A stretch of DNA of 64,000 bases from positions 124,001 through 188,000 of the forward strand of contig NZ_CP015584.1 of assembly GCF_001941945.1 (NCBI RefSeq), written 5' to 3'. The DNA comes from Roseomonas gilardii. GTDB lineage: Bacteria > Pseudomonadota > Alphaproteobacteria > Acetobacterales > Acetobacteraceae. A program made the position numbers and the translations under genes. Every line of letters begins with the position of its first letter. Position 1 is the first letter of the stretch. The notes beneath the pieces were generated by a model. The model ran no database searches. It saw nothing but the letters and a program-made list of their open reading frames with translations, and was not told where the DNA came from. This document shows, in pieces, positions 1 to 8,227 of this stretch.

Positions 1-96
1 AGCGAGCTGCTCGCCCGCCCCAGTGGTGCCACGAACATCGCCGCCACGCTGCGTCGCCCGGCGGCCCATACCATGAGGAAACAGAACCATGACTGA
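1..96 (+). other. Window edge, possible tail of an upstream gene
   Basis: All three forward frames are open from the window edge and stop at 76, 92 and 96, so the 3' end of an upstream gene could lie here in any of them. The frame stopping at 90-92 would overlap the thiolase start as ATGA, the coupling style used throughout this window. None of the roughly 25-31 residue tails is recognisable. The only other feature is the AGGAAA stretch at 76-81 that can serve as the ribosome binding site of the thiolase at 89. Confidence 0.25.
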
Positions 97-1258
97 AGCC
101 TGCATCGTCGGCTGGGCGCATTCCCCCTTCGGCAAGCTGGAGGAACCGGATGCCGAGAGCCTGATCGCGCGCGTGGCGGGCGCGGCCATCGCGGATGCGG
201 GCATCGCCCCGTCCGAGGTGGACGCGGTCTTCGTCGGGCAATTCAACAACGGCTTCAGCCGGCAGGATTTCCCGGCCTCGCTGCCGATGCAGAGCGTGCC
301 CGAGTTGCGCTTCAAGCCGGCGACGCGCTGCGAGAACGCCTGTGCTTCCGGTTCCGCGGCGATCTACGCCGCCCGCGACTTCATCGCCGCCGGGCGCGGC
401 CGCCTGGCCCTGGTGATCGGGGTGGAGAAGATGACTGCCACGCCGGGGCCCCAGGTGGGCGACAATCTTCTCGGTGCCTCCTATCGCCGGGAGGAAGGCG
501 ACATCCCGGGCGGCTTTGCCGGCGTCTTCGGCCGCATCGCCGAGAACTACTTCCAGCGCTTCGGCGACCAGACGGATGCGCTGGCCGCGATCGCCGCCAA
601 GAACCACCGCAACGGCGTGGACAATCCTTACGCGCAGATGCGACGCGACCTGGGCTTCGAGTTCTGCCGCACGGCCTCGGAGAAGAACCCCTATGTCGCC
701 GGGCCGCTGAAGCGCACCGATTGCTCGCTGGTCAGCGACGGCGCGGCGGCGCTGGTGCTGGCCGACGAGGAGACCGCCTGTGCCATGGAACACGCCGTCC
801 GCTTCCGCGCGGCCGTACAGGTGAACGACTACCTGCCCCTCTCGCGCCGCGATCCGACGCGTTTCGAGGCCGGCGCCCAGGCCTGGCAGCGCGCCTTCGC
901 CGATGCGGGGCTGGGGCTGGACGACCTCTCCTTCGTCGAGACGCATGACTGCTTCACCATCGCGGAGCTGATCGAGTACGAGGCCATGGGGCTGGCGCCG
1001 CATGGCCAGGGCGCGCGCGTGGCGCTGGACGGCATCACCGCCCCGGACGGCAGGCTGCCGGTGAACCGCTCCGGCGGGCTGAAGTCCAAGGGGCATCCGG
1101 TGGGCGCCACCGGCGTCTCGATGCATGTGATGGCGGCGATGCAACTGACGGGGCGGGCGGGCGACATGCAGCTTCCCCGCGCCGACCGGGGCGCTGTCTT
1201 CAACATGGGCGGCGCGGCCGTCGCCAACTACGTCTCCATCCTGGAGCGCCTGTCTTGA
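89..1258 (+). CDS. Thiolase / acetyl-CoA acetyltransferase family protein
   Basis: A 389-residue thiolase-fold enzyme expected to make or cleave a carbon-carbon bond on an acyl-CoA in the cytoplasm. The nucleophilic cysteine is visible at Cys85 in CENACASGS, an HDCF motif lies at 286-289, and the C-terminal GHPVGATG block has His336. The HDCF motif is typical of the SCP-x-like, non-beta-oxidation branch, which often acts on branched or unusual acyl chains. AGGAAA precedes the ATG. The stop overlaps the TTG start of the next gene, an acyl-CoA ligase, so the two probably act on the same substrate, which cannot be named from sequence. Confidence 0.85.
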   Translation: MTEACIVGWAHSPFGKLEEPDAESLIARVAGAAIADAGIAPSEVDAVFVGQFNNGFSRQDFPASLPMQSVPELRFKPATRCENACASGSAAIYAARDFIAAGRGRLALVIGVEKMTATPGPQVGDNLLGASYRREEGDIPGGFAGVFGRIAENYFQRFGDQTDALAAIAAKNHRNGVDNPYAQMRRDLGFEFCRTASEKNPYVAGPLKRTDCSLVSDGAAALVLADEETACAMEHAVRFRAAVQVNDYLPLSRRDPTRFEAGAQAWQRAFADAGLGLDDLSFVETHDCFTIAELIEYEAMGLAPHGQGARVALDGITAPDGRLPVNRSGGLKSKGHPVGATGVSMHVMAAMQLTGRAGDMQLPRADRGAVFNMGGAAVANYVSILERLS

Positions 1259-2883
1259 GCGGCATCGCCCCCGTCGGCGGCGTCGTGCCGGCCACGAAGC
1301 GGGTGATGAACCTGTCGCACTTCCTGCGGCAGGCCGCCCGGCGCCATGCGGAGGAAACCGGCTTCGTCTGGGGCGAGCGGCGATGGAGCTGGGCCGAGAT
1401 GGACCGGCGCGTGGACGCCATGGCCCAGGCGCTGTCGGCCCGCGGTATCCGCAAGGGCGACCGTGTGCTCGTGCAGTCGCGCAACTGCAACCAGCTCTTC
1501 GAAAGCATGTTCGCCTGCTTCCGGCTCGGTGCCGTCTGGGTGCCGACCAATTTCCGCCAGACGCCGGCCGAGGTCGCTTATCTGGCGGAGTCCAGCGGTG
1601 CCTCGGCCCTGCTCTGCGGCGCGGAGTTCCGCGACCATGCCGCGGCCGTGCGCGAGGCGGCGCCGGATCTCCGGCTCGTCGTGTCCATCGGCGGGGACGG
1701 TCTGGGCGAGGACTATGACAGCCTGGTGGAAAGGCATCTCGGCACGCCCTTCCCGGCTGCCGATGTCGAGCATGACGATCCCTGCTGGTTCTTCTACACC
1801 TCCGGCACCACGGGGCGGCCGAAGGCGGCCGTGCTCACCCATGGCCAGATGGGCTTCGTCGCCACGAACCATCTCTGCGACCTGATGCCCGGCCTCGGCT
1901 CCGACGACGCCTCCCTGGTGGTCGCGCCCCTGTCGCATGGCGCGGGCATCCATCAGATCGCCCAGGTTGCCCGGGCAGTTAAGACCGTGCTGCCGGCCGG
2001 CGACCGCCTCGACCCGGATGAGGTCTGGGGGCTGGTGGAACGCTGGCATGTCAGCAACATGTTCACCGTTCCGACCATCGTGAAGCTGTTGACGGAGCAT
2101 CCCGCCGTGGATGCGCACGACCATTCCTCGCTGCGCTACGTCATCTATGCGGGCGCGCCCATGTATCGGGAGGACCAGAAGCACGCCCTGCGCAAGCTCG
2201 GCAAAGTGCTGGTCCAGTATTTCGGGCTGGGCGAGGTCACGGGCAACATCACCGTCCTGCCGCCTGCTTTGCATGAGGCGGAAGATGGCCCCGGGGTCCG
2301 GCTCGGCACCTGCGGCTACGAGCGCACCGCCATGCAGGTCTCCATCCAGGACGAGGCAGGGCACGAACTGCCGCCGGGCGAGACGGGCGAGGTCTGTGTC
2401 TGCGGCCTCGCGGTCTTTGCGGGCTACTACAACAACCCGGAGGCCAATGCGAAGGCCTTCCGCGACGGCTGGTTCCGCACCGGCGATCTCGGCCATCAGG
2501 ACAGCGAGGGCTTCGTCTATATCACCGGCCGCGCGTCGGACATGTACATCTCGGGCGGTTCCAACGTCTATCCGCGCGAGGTGGAGGAGAAGCTCCTGAC
2601 TCACCCCGCCCTGGCGGAGGTCGCCGTGCTGGGCATGCCGGACCGTGTCTGGGGCGAGGTCGGCGTCGCCGTGGCGGTGACGAACCCCGGCATGTCGCTG
2701 GACGAGGCGGAACTGCTCGCCTGGATGGAAGGCAAGATCGCCCGCTACAAGCTGCCGAAGCGGGTCTTCTTCTGGGACGAGTTGCCGAAATCCGCCTATG
2801 GCAAGATCACCAAGAAGCTCGTGCGGGAAGAACTGCAGGCCCGGGGCTGCGTGGCGCAGCCCGCGCAGCCGGTCTCGGCCTAA
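1255..2883 (+). CDS. AMP-binding acyl-CoA synthetase
   Basis: An ANL-superfamily adenylating enzyme of 542 residues that should activate a carboxylic acid with ATP and join it to CoA. The P-loop core YTSGTTGRPKA is near residue 182, the adenylate-binding TGDLGH near 410, and the C-terminal catalytic lysine lies in YGKITKK near 520. The TTG at 1255 overlaps the thiolase stop (TTGA); an in-frame ATG at 1306 is an alternative start and would remove 17 poorly conserved residues. With the thiolase it forms an acyl-CoA formation and cleavage pair. Short- or medium-chain or aromatic acids are possible substrates. Confidence 0.85.
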   Translation: MSGIAPVGGVVPATKRVMNLSHFLRQAARRHAEETGFVWGERRWSWAEMDRRVDAMAQALSARGIRKGDRVLVQSRNCNQLFESMFACFRLGAVWVPTNFRQTPAEVAYLAESSGASALLCGAEFRDHAAAVREAAPDLRLVVSIGGDGLGEDYDSLVERHLGTPFPAADVEHDDPCWFFYTSGTTGRPKAAVLTHGQMGFVATNHLCDLMPGLGSDDASLVVAPLSHGAGIHQIAQVARAVKTVLPAGDRLDPDEVWGLVERWHVSNMFTVPTIVKLLTEHPAVDAHDHSSLRYVIYAGAPMYREDQKHALRKLGKVLVQYFGLGEVTGNITVLPPALHEAEDGPGVRLGTCGYERTAMQVSIQDEAGHELPPGETGEVCVCGLAVFAGYYNNPEANAKAFRDGWFRTGDLGHQDSEGFVYITGRASDMYISGGSNVYPREVEEKLLTHPALAEVAVLGMPDRVWGEVGVAVAVTNPGMSLDEAELLAWMEGKIARYKLPKRVFFWDELPKSAYGKITKKLVREELQARGCVAQPAQPVSA

Positions 2884-2913
2884 GGCAAGGCTGACTCAGG
2901 AAGGGACCCGATC

Positions 2914-3468
2914 ATGGGATATTCCGTCACGGCTCATGTGCCCAGGCCAAGGCTCCTGCACCACCGGGGCAGTTTCAACCCGGTGCGCATCCAGAGCCTG
3001 CACGGCCGTGCCGCGCGCCATATCCGGCTGGCCTTGCAGCCGGGGCTGAGCCTCTTCGAGGCGCTGGTCCGCCCGCTGGCGGAGGCCGGCATCACCAGCG
3101 CCTCCACGACCATCCTGGGGGGCTATTTCGAGAGGCTGCAGTATTGCGTCGCCCCGCCCGACCCCTCCGGGCAGGCGTTGATCGCCTACAGCGCGCCTAT
3201 CGAAGCGGGGCCGGCCTACATGGTCTTCGGCAATGCCACGCTGGGCCGGAGCCTGCAGGACAGGCCGCTCGTGCACTGCCATGCCGCGATCCGCACCGCA
3301 TCGGGCGCGGTCAAGGGCGGGCATGTTGTCACGGAAGCCTGCATCGTCGGCCGCGTCCCGATCCCGGTCCTGGTGACCTCGCTCGACGAGTTCGAGCTGC
3401 GGCAGGCCCATGATCCGGAAACCAACATCCCGCTTCTGCAACCGCACAGGATTCCCCGGAATGTCTGA
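2914..3468 (+). CDS. PPC/DUF296-domain protein, first of a tandem pair
   Basis: A 184-residue protein whose second half reads as the PPC (plant and prokaryote conserved, DUF296) fold: LVHCHAAI near residue 115, then GGHVVTEACIVGRVPIPV, a variant of the GGHL block of the family. PPC domains form trimers; in plants they accompany AT-hook DNA-binding domains, while the bacterial role is mostly unknown. No signal peptide or membrane segment is visible. AGGAAGGGA at 2899-2907 is the ribosome binding site for the ATG at 2914. It lies 30 bp after the acyl-CoA ligase and overlaps the next PPC gene by 8 bp, so all four genes look like one operon. Confidence 0.65.
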   Translation: MGYSVTAHVPRPRLLHHRGSFNPVRIQSLHGRAARHIRLALQPGLSLFEALVRPLAEAGITSASTTILGGYFERLQYCVAPPDPSGQALIAYSAPIEAGPAYMVFGNATLGRSLQDRPLVHCHAAIRTASGAVKGGHVVTEACIVGRVPIPVLVTSLDEFELRQAHDPETNIPLLQPHRIPRNV

Positions 3469-3853
3469 TGCCATCACCGTCGAGAACGGCCAGATGGGCC
3501 GCGTCGCCTATGCGCGGATCGCGCCGAACGAGGACCTTGTCCTCGGCGTCGAGAAGCTGTGCCTGGCGGAAGGCTTCCGCAACGCCTTCGTGCGCGGGGC
3601 GCTGGGCAGCCTCAACGATGCCTGCCTCGGCACGCTCGACGGGCGCTACATCCATGTCCGGGGGCCGGCCGTGGAGGTGGTCAGCATCGCGGGGGAAGTG
3701 AGGTCCGGCCAGGACGGCGCCACGCGCGCCGCCCTGACGGGCGTGGTGGCCGATACCGAGGGGAATGTCTTCGGCGGTCCCTTCGTGCCCGGATCGAATC
3801 CTGTCTGCATGACCTTCGAGGTGACGCTGGAGGAATGGCTGCCGGCGCCGTGA
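3461..3853 (+). CDS. PPC/DUF296-domain protein, second of a tandem pair
   Basis: About 130 residues, a single PPC/DUF296 domain with little else: FRNAFVRGALGSLNDACLG in the first half and GEVRSGQ followed by GNVFGGPFVPGSNPVC in the second. The ATG at 3461 (MSDAIT) was chosen because it overlaps the stop of the preceding PPC gene and opens directly into the domain; an upstream ATG at 3410 would add 17 residues encoded inside the neighbour. Two unlike PPC proteins side by side could form a mixed trimer. A link to acyl-CoA chemistry is suggested only by the operon. Confidence 0.65.
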   Translation: MSDAITVENGQMGRVAYARIAPNEDLVLGVEKLCLAEGFRNAFVRGALGSLNDACLGTLDGRYIHVRGPAVEVVSIAGEVRSGQDGATRAALTGVVADTEGNVFGGPFVPGSNPVCMTFEVTLEEWLPAP

Positions 3854-3856
3854 CCG

Positions 3857-5476
3857 TCATTCCACCGGCCGCGTGGTGCTTTCCCAATAGGCTGGGCTGG
3901 AGGCGACGAGGGCCTTGAGGTCGGTCGGGGGCGTGGCGCCCTGCACCGCCGGGCGCCCCAGCACGGCCGCCGTCGCGAAGGCGACCATGCGCTCGCCGAC
4001 CAGGCGCATGTTCTCCGGGGCCTGGGTGTTCAGCGGATGCGGGCCGCGGAAGACGAAGATCTCCTTCGGCTCCCGCGCGCGCCGATAGGCATCGAGCGAG
4101 CCTTCCAGCCCCTCCACATAGTCCCAGATCCCTTTCGCGATCAGCAGGCCGGGCCATTGGGCGATGCCGGCGAAGACCTCGGAGTCCGGATAATAGGTGG
4201 TGTTGCGCTCCACCCTGAGAGCGGCCTCGATCATGTCGTGCCCCGCCAGGCGATAGCCGAGCCCGCCGGAATTGGGGCCGTAGAGGATGGCGCCACGGAT
4301 ATTGCTCCAGCCCAGCGGTGGCTTGCAGGGCTGGTCCGGCTGGTCGCGGTCGCAATCGGCCACGAAGTTGCGGTGCATGGCCCAGGCCGTGGCATAGGAG
4401 CCGCGCGAATAGCCGCCGAGCACCACCGGGATCTCCCGCGCCTTCATCCCGGCCATGAGCCTGCCGCCGGCGGCGGGGCCGGACAGGATCTCGCCCTGCG
4501 GCGTCAGGATGCGCAGGCCCTCGCCGCTTTCCATCTGTTCCAGCTCGCGCATCATGTCGCGGCCCTGTTCGGCGGTGTTGAAGCCGTTGACGCCGCCCGA
4601 GATGCCGTTGCCGCGCCGGTCCGTGATCAGCACGTCGAAGCCCGCCTCGTTCAGGGCCCAGACGAAGCCGCGCCAGTGGCGCATGCCCGGCTGCTCGCCC
4701 TCCCCCTTCGCCGAGGCATCGACGACATAGCGGCCCTCCGCATCCCGGGCCACGCCCGTCGCACGGGGATCGTCGGTGGCGGTCAGCTCGCTGCCGCCGC
4801 CATTGTTCATGATGACCAGGGCCCGGCGGCGCGTGCCGCTGCCGTCCTCGATCCCCTGCCCCTCCAGATACCAGCCGCGCAGCCGGATGGGATCGCGCAG
4901 CCCAAGATGCAGCCGTTCGTAGCTGTCGCGCGGCACGGTGAACTCGACCGTGTGCGTGTGTGGCTCGGCACCGGCGATCGGCTCGGCGAAAGGCTCGCGT
5001 GCGAAGAAGACCGGGCGGCGGATGGCGCGCAGGTCCACCTCGCCATCCTGGTCGATGCGGCCCACGGGATCGACGCTGCCGGTGCGGCGCGGCTCGAAGC
5101 TGGTGAAGCCCTCGGCGCCCTTGCGGGCCGGGCCGGCACAGGCCGGATTCTCGCGGCACTGTGCCCAGCGCTGCCGGATGCGCGCATCGGTGAATTCCCG
5201 CGCGTAGAAATCGTTCGGGCCGTAGCCGAGCGGCACGAGCTGGTTCGTGGGCATGAAGGGCAGGCACTGGTCGCGCCCGCCCGAGGCGATCCGGTAGCCG
5301 GGCAGATCGGCATTGCGGTCGAAGTTCACATGCGTGCTGCAATCGGGCGGCGTGGTGCCCTGGTTCACCGCCAGGGGGATGGTGGGTGGCGTCTGCGCCA
5401 AAGCCGGCTGCACGATGCCGAGTGCCAGCGCGAGGCCAGCCATGCCGAGGTTCGGTCGCACCACGTCCTCCATCAT
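3857..5476 (-). CDS. Secreted alpha/beta hydrolase
   Basis: A 539-residue exported hydrolase. The start gives a Sec-type signal peptide (hydrophobic stretch GMAGLALALGIVQPALAQ, likely cleaved after AQA-type residues). The mature part has an alpha/beta hydrolase core: the region around VLITDRRGNGISGG, the nucleophile elbow GYSRGSYA (Ser in GxSxG) and a late histidine in FRGPHPLN. The class includes polyhydroxyalkanoate-oligomer and peptide or ester hydrolases; the substrate cannot be read. It is convergent with the PPC operon, with only 3 bp between stops. Two ATG codons at 5474-5476 and 5471-5473 are equivalent starts. Much longer open frames upstream on this strand are antisense to the next gene and are not coding. 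Confidence 0.75.
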   Translation of the reverse strand: MMEDVVRPNLGMAGLALALGIVQPALAQTPPTIPLAVNQGTTPPDCSTHVNFDRNADLPGYRIASGGRDQCLPFMPTNQLVPLGYGPNDFYAREFTDARIRQRWAQCRENPACAGPARKGAEGFTSFEPRRTGSVDPVGRIDQDGEVDLRAIRRPVFFAREPFAEPIAGAEPHTHTVEFTVPRDSYERLHLGLRDPIRLRGWYLEGQGIEDGSGTRRRALVIMNNGGGSELTATDDPRATGVARDAEGRYVVDASAKGEGEQPGMRHWRGFVWALNEAGFDVLITDRRGNGISGGVNGFNTAEQGRDMMRELEQMESGEGLRILTPQGEILSGPAAGGRLMAGMKAREIPVVLGGYSRGSYATAWAMHRNFVADCDRDQPDQPCKPPLGWSNIRGAILYGPNSGGLGYRLAGHDMIEAALRVERNTTYYPDSEVFAGIAQWPGLLIAKGIWDYVEGLEGSLDAYRRAREPKEIFVFRGPHPLNTQAPENMRLVGERMVAFATAAVLGRPAVQGATPPTDLKALVASSPAYWESTTRPVE

Positions 5477-5653
5477 GGCCGCTTTCTGATGCGCGGCCCG
5501 AGTGTGCAGGCTAGCGGCTGGAGGCGTGGCTGTGGAAGGCCCGGTCGCGAAGGATGCGGCCGGCGCGGCATCTGCGTGGGCCGGGGCCTTGCGGCCCATG
5601 CCGGCCGCGCGCAGTCTGCGCATCCGAAACCGCGACGGGAGAGAAATGCCGCC

Positions 5654-7195
5654 ATGAATGGTGCCCACAGTCTTGTCCATACGCTGCTCCAGTCGGGCGT
5701 GGACACCTGCTTCGCCAATCCGGGCACCAGCGAGATGCATTTCGTTGCGGCGCTCGACCAGATCCCCGGCATGCGCTGCGTCCTGGGTTTGCAGGAGAAT
5801 GTCGTCACCGGCATGGCAGACGGCTATTGGCGCATGGCGCGGAAGCCCGCCTGCACGCTGTTGCATTGCGGCCCCGGTCTCGCGAACGGACTCGGCAACC
5901 TGCACAACGCCCGGCGCGCCCGCAGCGGGATCGTCAATGTCGTGGGCGACCAGGCGACCTATCACCGCCCCTATGACGCGCAGCTTACCGCCGACACGGA
6001 AGGCTGGGCCCGGCCCGTTTCCGCCTGGGTCCGCACCAGCACGGCCGCCGCCGATGTCGGGCGGGACGCCGCGGTGGCGGTGCAGGCCGCCCGCACCGCG
6101 CCGGGGCAGATCGCCACGCTGATCCTGCCCTCCGACGCATCCTGGAACGAGGGCGGCGTGGTGGCGGAGCCCCTGCCCGTGCCGCCGGCCCCGGCGCCCG
6201 ATCCGGCGGCCGTCCGGACCGCCGCGCGCATCCTGCGGGAGAAGCGGAACGTGCTGATCCTTCTCGGTGGGGCCGCGCTGGGCGAGAAGGGGCAGGAACT
6301 GGCCTGGCGCATCGCCCAGGCCAGCGGCGCGAAGCTGCTGGGCGAGATGTCCAATGCCCGCGTGTCCCGCGGCCGTGGCCGCCCGCAACTGGAACGCGTG
6401 CCCTATGTCGCCGATGTCGCCATCCAGGCCCTGGCGGAATTCGAGCATCTGATTCTGGTGAACGCCAAGGCGCCGGTCGGCTTCTTCGCCTATCCCGGCA
6501 AGCCCTCCACGCATTACCCCCCGGATGCCCAGATCCATGTGCTCAGCCGCTACGAGCAGGATGCGGAGGCGGCGCTGGCGGCGCTCGCGGACGAACTGGG
6601 TGCCCCCCGCGCCGATATCCCCGATCCCGGCCCGCGTCCGGAGCCCGTGCGCGGCGCGCCGACGCCGGAAGGACTGGCGCGCACCGTGGCGGCCCTGATG
6701 CCCGAGGGTGCGATCATTTCCGACGAGAGCGTGTCCTATGGACGGGGTTTCTATCCCCAGACCCATGCCGCGCCGCCGCATGACTGGCTGCAACTGACCG
6801 GCGGGGCGATCGGGGACGGCATGCCCGTCGCCACCGGTGCCGCCATCGGCGCGGGCGGGCAGCGGCGCGTCATCAGCCTGCAGGCGGATGGCTCGGCCAT
6901 GTACACCTTGCAGTCGCTCTGGACCCAGGCGCGGGAAAGGCTGCCGGTCACGACCATCATCATCGCCAACCGGAAGTACCAGATCCTGCTGGGCGAATAT
7001 CTGGGCGTGGGCGCCAATCCGGGTCCGACCGCGATGAACATGCTCGACCTGGGCAACCCGGACCTGGACTGGATCAAGCTGGCCGAGGGGATGGGCGTCG
7101 AGGCCGCCCGGACGGAGAGCCTCGACGGGCTGGCGGACCTCCTGGCGGGGAGCCTCGGCCGCAACGGTCCCTTCCTGATCGAGTTGCTCGTGTGA
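5654..7195 (+). CDS. Thiamine-diphosphate enzyme, acetolactate synthase large-subunit family
   Basis: A 513-residue ThDP-dependent enzyme with the three domains of the acetolactate synthase/benzoylformate decarboxylase family: PYR domain with ThDP-activating Glu48 in GLQENV, a central domain near 190-320, and a PP domain with ADGSAMYTLQSLW followed by IIANRKYQ. The usual GDG of the cofactor motif reads ADG and the closing NN reads AN, so it is an outlying member rather than a biosynthetic IlvB; no IlvN regulatory subunit is adjacent. It may decarboxylate or carboligate a 2-oxo acid. The ATG at 5654 opens straight into the PYR domain. It is divergent from the secreted hydrolase. Confidence 0.75.
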   Translation: MNGAHSLVHTLLQSGVDTCFANPGTSEMHFVAALDQIPGMRCVLGLQENVVTGMADGYWRMARKPACTLLHCGPGLANGLGNLHNARRARSGIVNVVGDQATYHRPYDAQLTADTEGWARPVSAWVRTSTAAADVGRDAAVAVQAARTAPGQIATLILPSDASWNEGGVVAEPLPVPPAPAPDPAAVRTAARILREKRNVLILLGGAALGEKGQELAWRIAQASGAKLLGEMSNARVSRGRGRPQLERVPYVADVAIQALAEFEHLILVNAKAPVGFFAYPGKPSTHYPPDAQIHVLSRYEQDAEAALAALADELGAPRADIPDPGPRPEPVRGAPTPEGLARTVAALMPEGAIISDESVSYGRGFYPQTHAAPPHDWLQLTGGAIGDGMPVATGAAIGAGGQRRVISLQADGSAMYTLQSLWTQARERLPVTTIIIANRKYQILLGEYLGVGANPGPTAMNMLDLGNPDLDWIKLAEGMGVEAARTESLDGLADLLAGSLGRNGPFLIELLV

Positions 7196-7352
7196 TGCGA
7201 ATGGCGGCCTGGGCCCCTGGGCAGGTTCCCGGGGGCTGGCCGGGCAGTGCTGGTGGCCTTTGCCGCTTTGCCTTCATGGGCTGCGGCGGACCGTCACGCG
7301 GGTCGTTCTCTTACTTTAGAGTTTTAGGATTTTAGGGTTTTAGCCCTTTATT

Positions 7353-7396
7353 CCTTCGGATGGATGCGAGGCCTGGCCCCGCCGTCCATCCGAAGG
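7353..7396. terminator. 12-bp perfect hairpin in the convergent gap 7196-7519
   Basis: CCTTCGGATGGA (7353-7364) is exactly complementary to TCCATCCGAAGG (7385-7396) with a 20-nt loop. The 324-bp gap lies between two genes that end towards each other, so a bidirectional terminator is the simplest reading. Just to its left, 7312-7350 is an AT-rich run unlike the rest of the window, built of TTTTAGG-like units; on the minus strand this becomes an A-rich stretch after the stem. The rest of the gap shows no open frame that looks coding. Confidence 0.55.
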
Positions 7397-7519
7397 GGAT
7401 GAGATCCAACGGTGCCGATGGAGGCACAGCGGATCGTGCGGCGATGGCGTTGATTATATTCCTATAGCGCGGCGGCGGTGCGGAAGCAAGCCGCGTCTGC
7501 TGCGGCCTGCGCCAAGCCC

Positions 7520-8218
7520 TTAGCGCAACCCCATGGCGCGGTCGCGGGCGCTGTTCACATGGTCGCCCATGGCATCTGCGGCCCGCTGCGGATCGCGCGA
7601 GCGGATGGCGGCGATGACCGCGAGGTGCTCCTCCATGGTCGGCAGCAGGACGGTCTCGTTCAGCCGGGTCTGTTCCTGCTTGATCAGCCGGATCTTGATG
7701 GAGTTCACGCGATAGATGTCGGCGATGATGGAGTTGTTCAGGGCGTTGATGATGCTGGTGTGAAGGCTCCAGTCGATGTCCTGCGCGTGCTGCACATGCG
7801 CGGCGGTGATCCCGCCGATTCCGGCCGCCGCCCGGCACTCGTCGATGATGGCCTGGTGCTCGCGCTCCAGCGCCGCGATGGTCTCGTCGCTGGCGGTGCG
7901 GGTGAAGCTCGCCACGGCTTCCCGCTCCAGGAAGAGGCGGAGCTGGAAGGCCTCCCGGATCAGCCCCAGATCGACATGAGGGATCTGCATGCCGCGATTG
8001 GGCACGGTGCGGACCAGCCCCTCCGCTTCCAGGCGGGGGATCATCTCACGGATCGCCGCCAGCGGAAGCTGCGTCATCTCCACCAGTTCCCGCTGGGAGA
8101 TGAACTGGCCCGCGCGCAGGTCGCGCGCGAGCAGATGCCGGGTGAAGCTGTCATAGGCCCGGGACCGCAGGTTGGGCGAGTCCCGGTCCATCAGGGCCTG
8201 TTCGACGATGGCGACCAT
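7520..8218 (-). CDS. GntR-family transcriptional regulator (FadR/FCD type)
   Basis: A 232-residue regulator with an N-terminal winged helix (about 15-80, including SQRELVEMTQLPLAAIREMIPRLE cut as a helix-turn-helix) and a C-terminal all-helical FCD ligand-binding domain. FCD metal and ligand residues are plausible at Asp/His positions in DIDWSLHTSII and MEEHLAVIAAI. It begins 9 bp after the stop of the DapA-family aldolase and shares its strand, so the two are co-transcribed and divergent from the sugar uptake operon. It probably represses both until a sugar acid or intermediate binds. Confidence 0.85.
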   Translation of the reverse strand: MVAIVEQALMDRDSPNLRSRAYDSFTRHLLARDLRAGQFISQRELVEMTQLPLAAIREMIPRLEAEGLVRTVPNRGMQIPHVDLGLIREAFQLRLFLEREAVASFTRTASDETIAALEREHQAIIDECRAAAGIGGITAAHVQHAQDIDWSLHTSIINALNNSIIADIYRVNSIKIRLIKQEQTRLNETVLLPTMEEHLAVIAAIRSRDPQRAADAMGDHVNSARDRAMGLR

Positions 8219-8227
8219 CCCCCGGCT

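Noticed and set aside
4037-5653. Plus-strand open frame joined in frame to the ThDP enzyme
   Set aside because: It covers the secreted hydrolase on the other strand; the true ThDP enzyme begins at 5654.
5477-6793. The long minus-strand open frame that would extend the secreted hydrolase to nearly 980 residues
   Set aside because: The extra part is exactly antisense to the ThDP enzyme and low in complexity; the signal peptide starts at 5476.
7353-7396. Attachment site or transposon end
   Set aside because: There is a single inverted pair with no flanking duplication, integrase or transposase; a terminator explains it.
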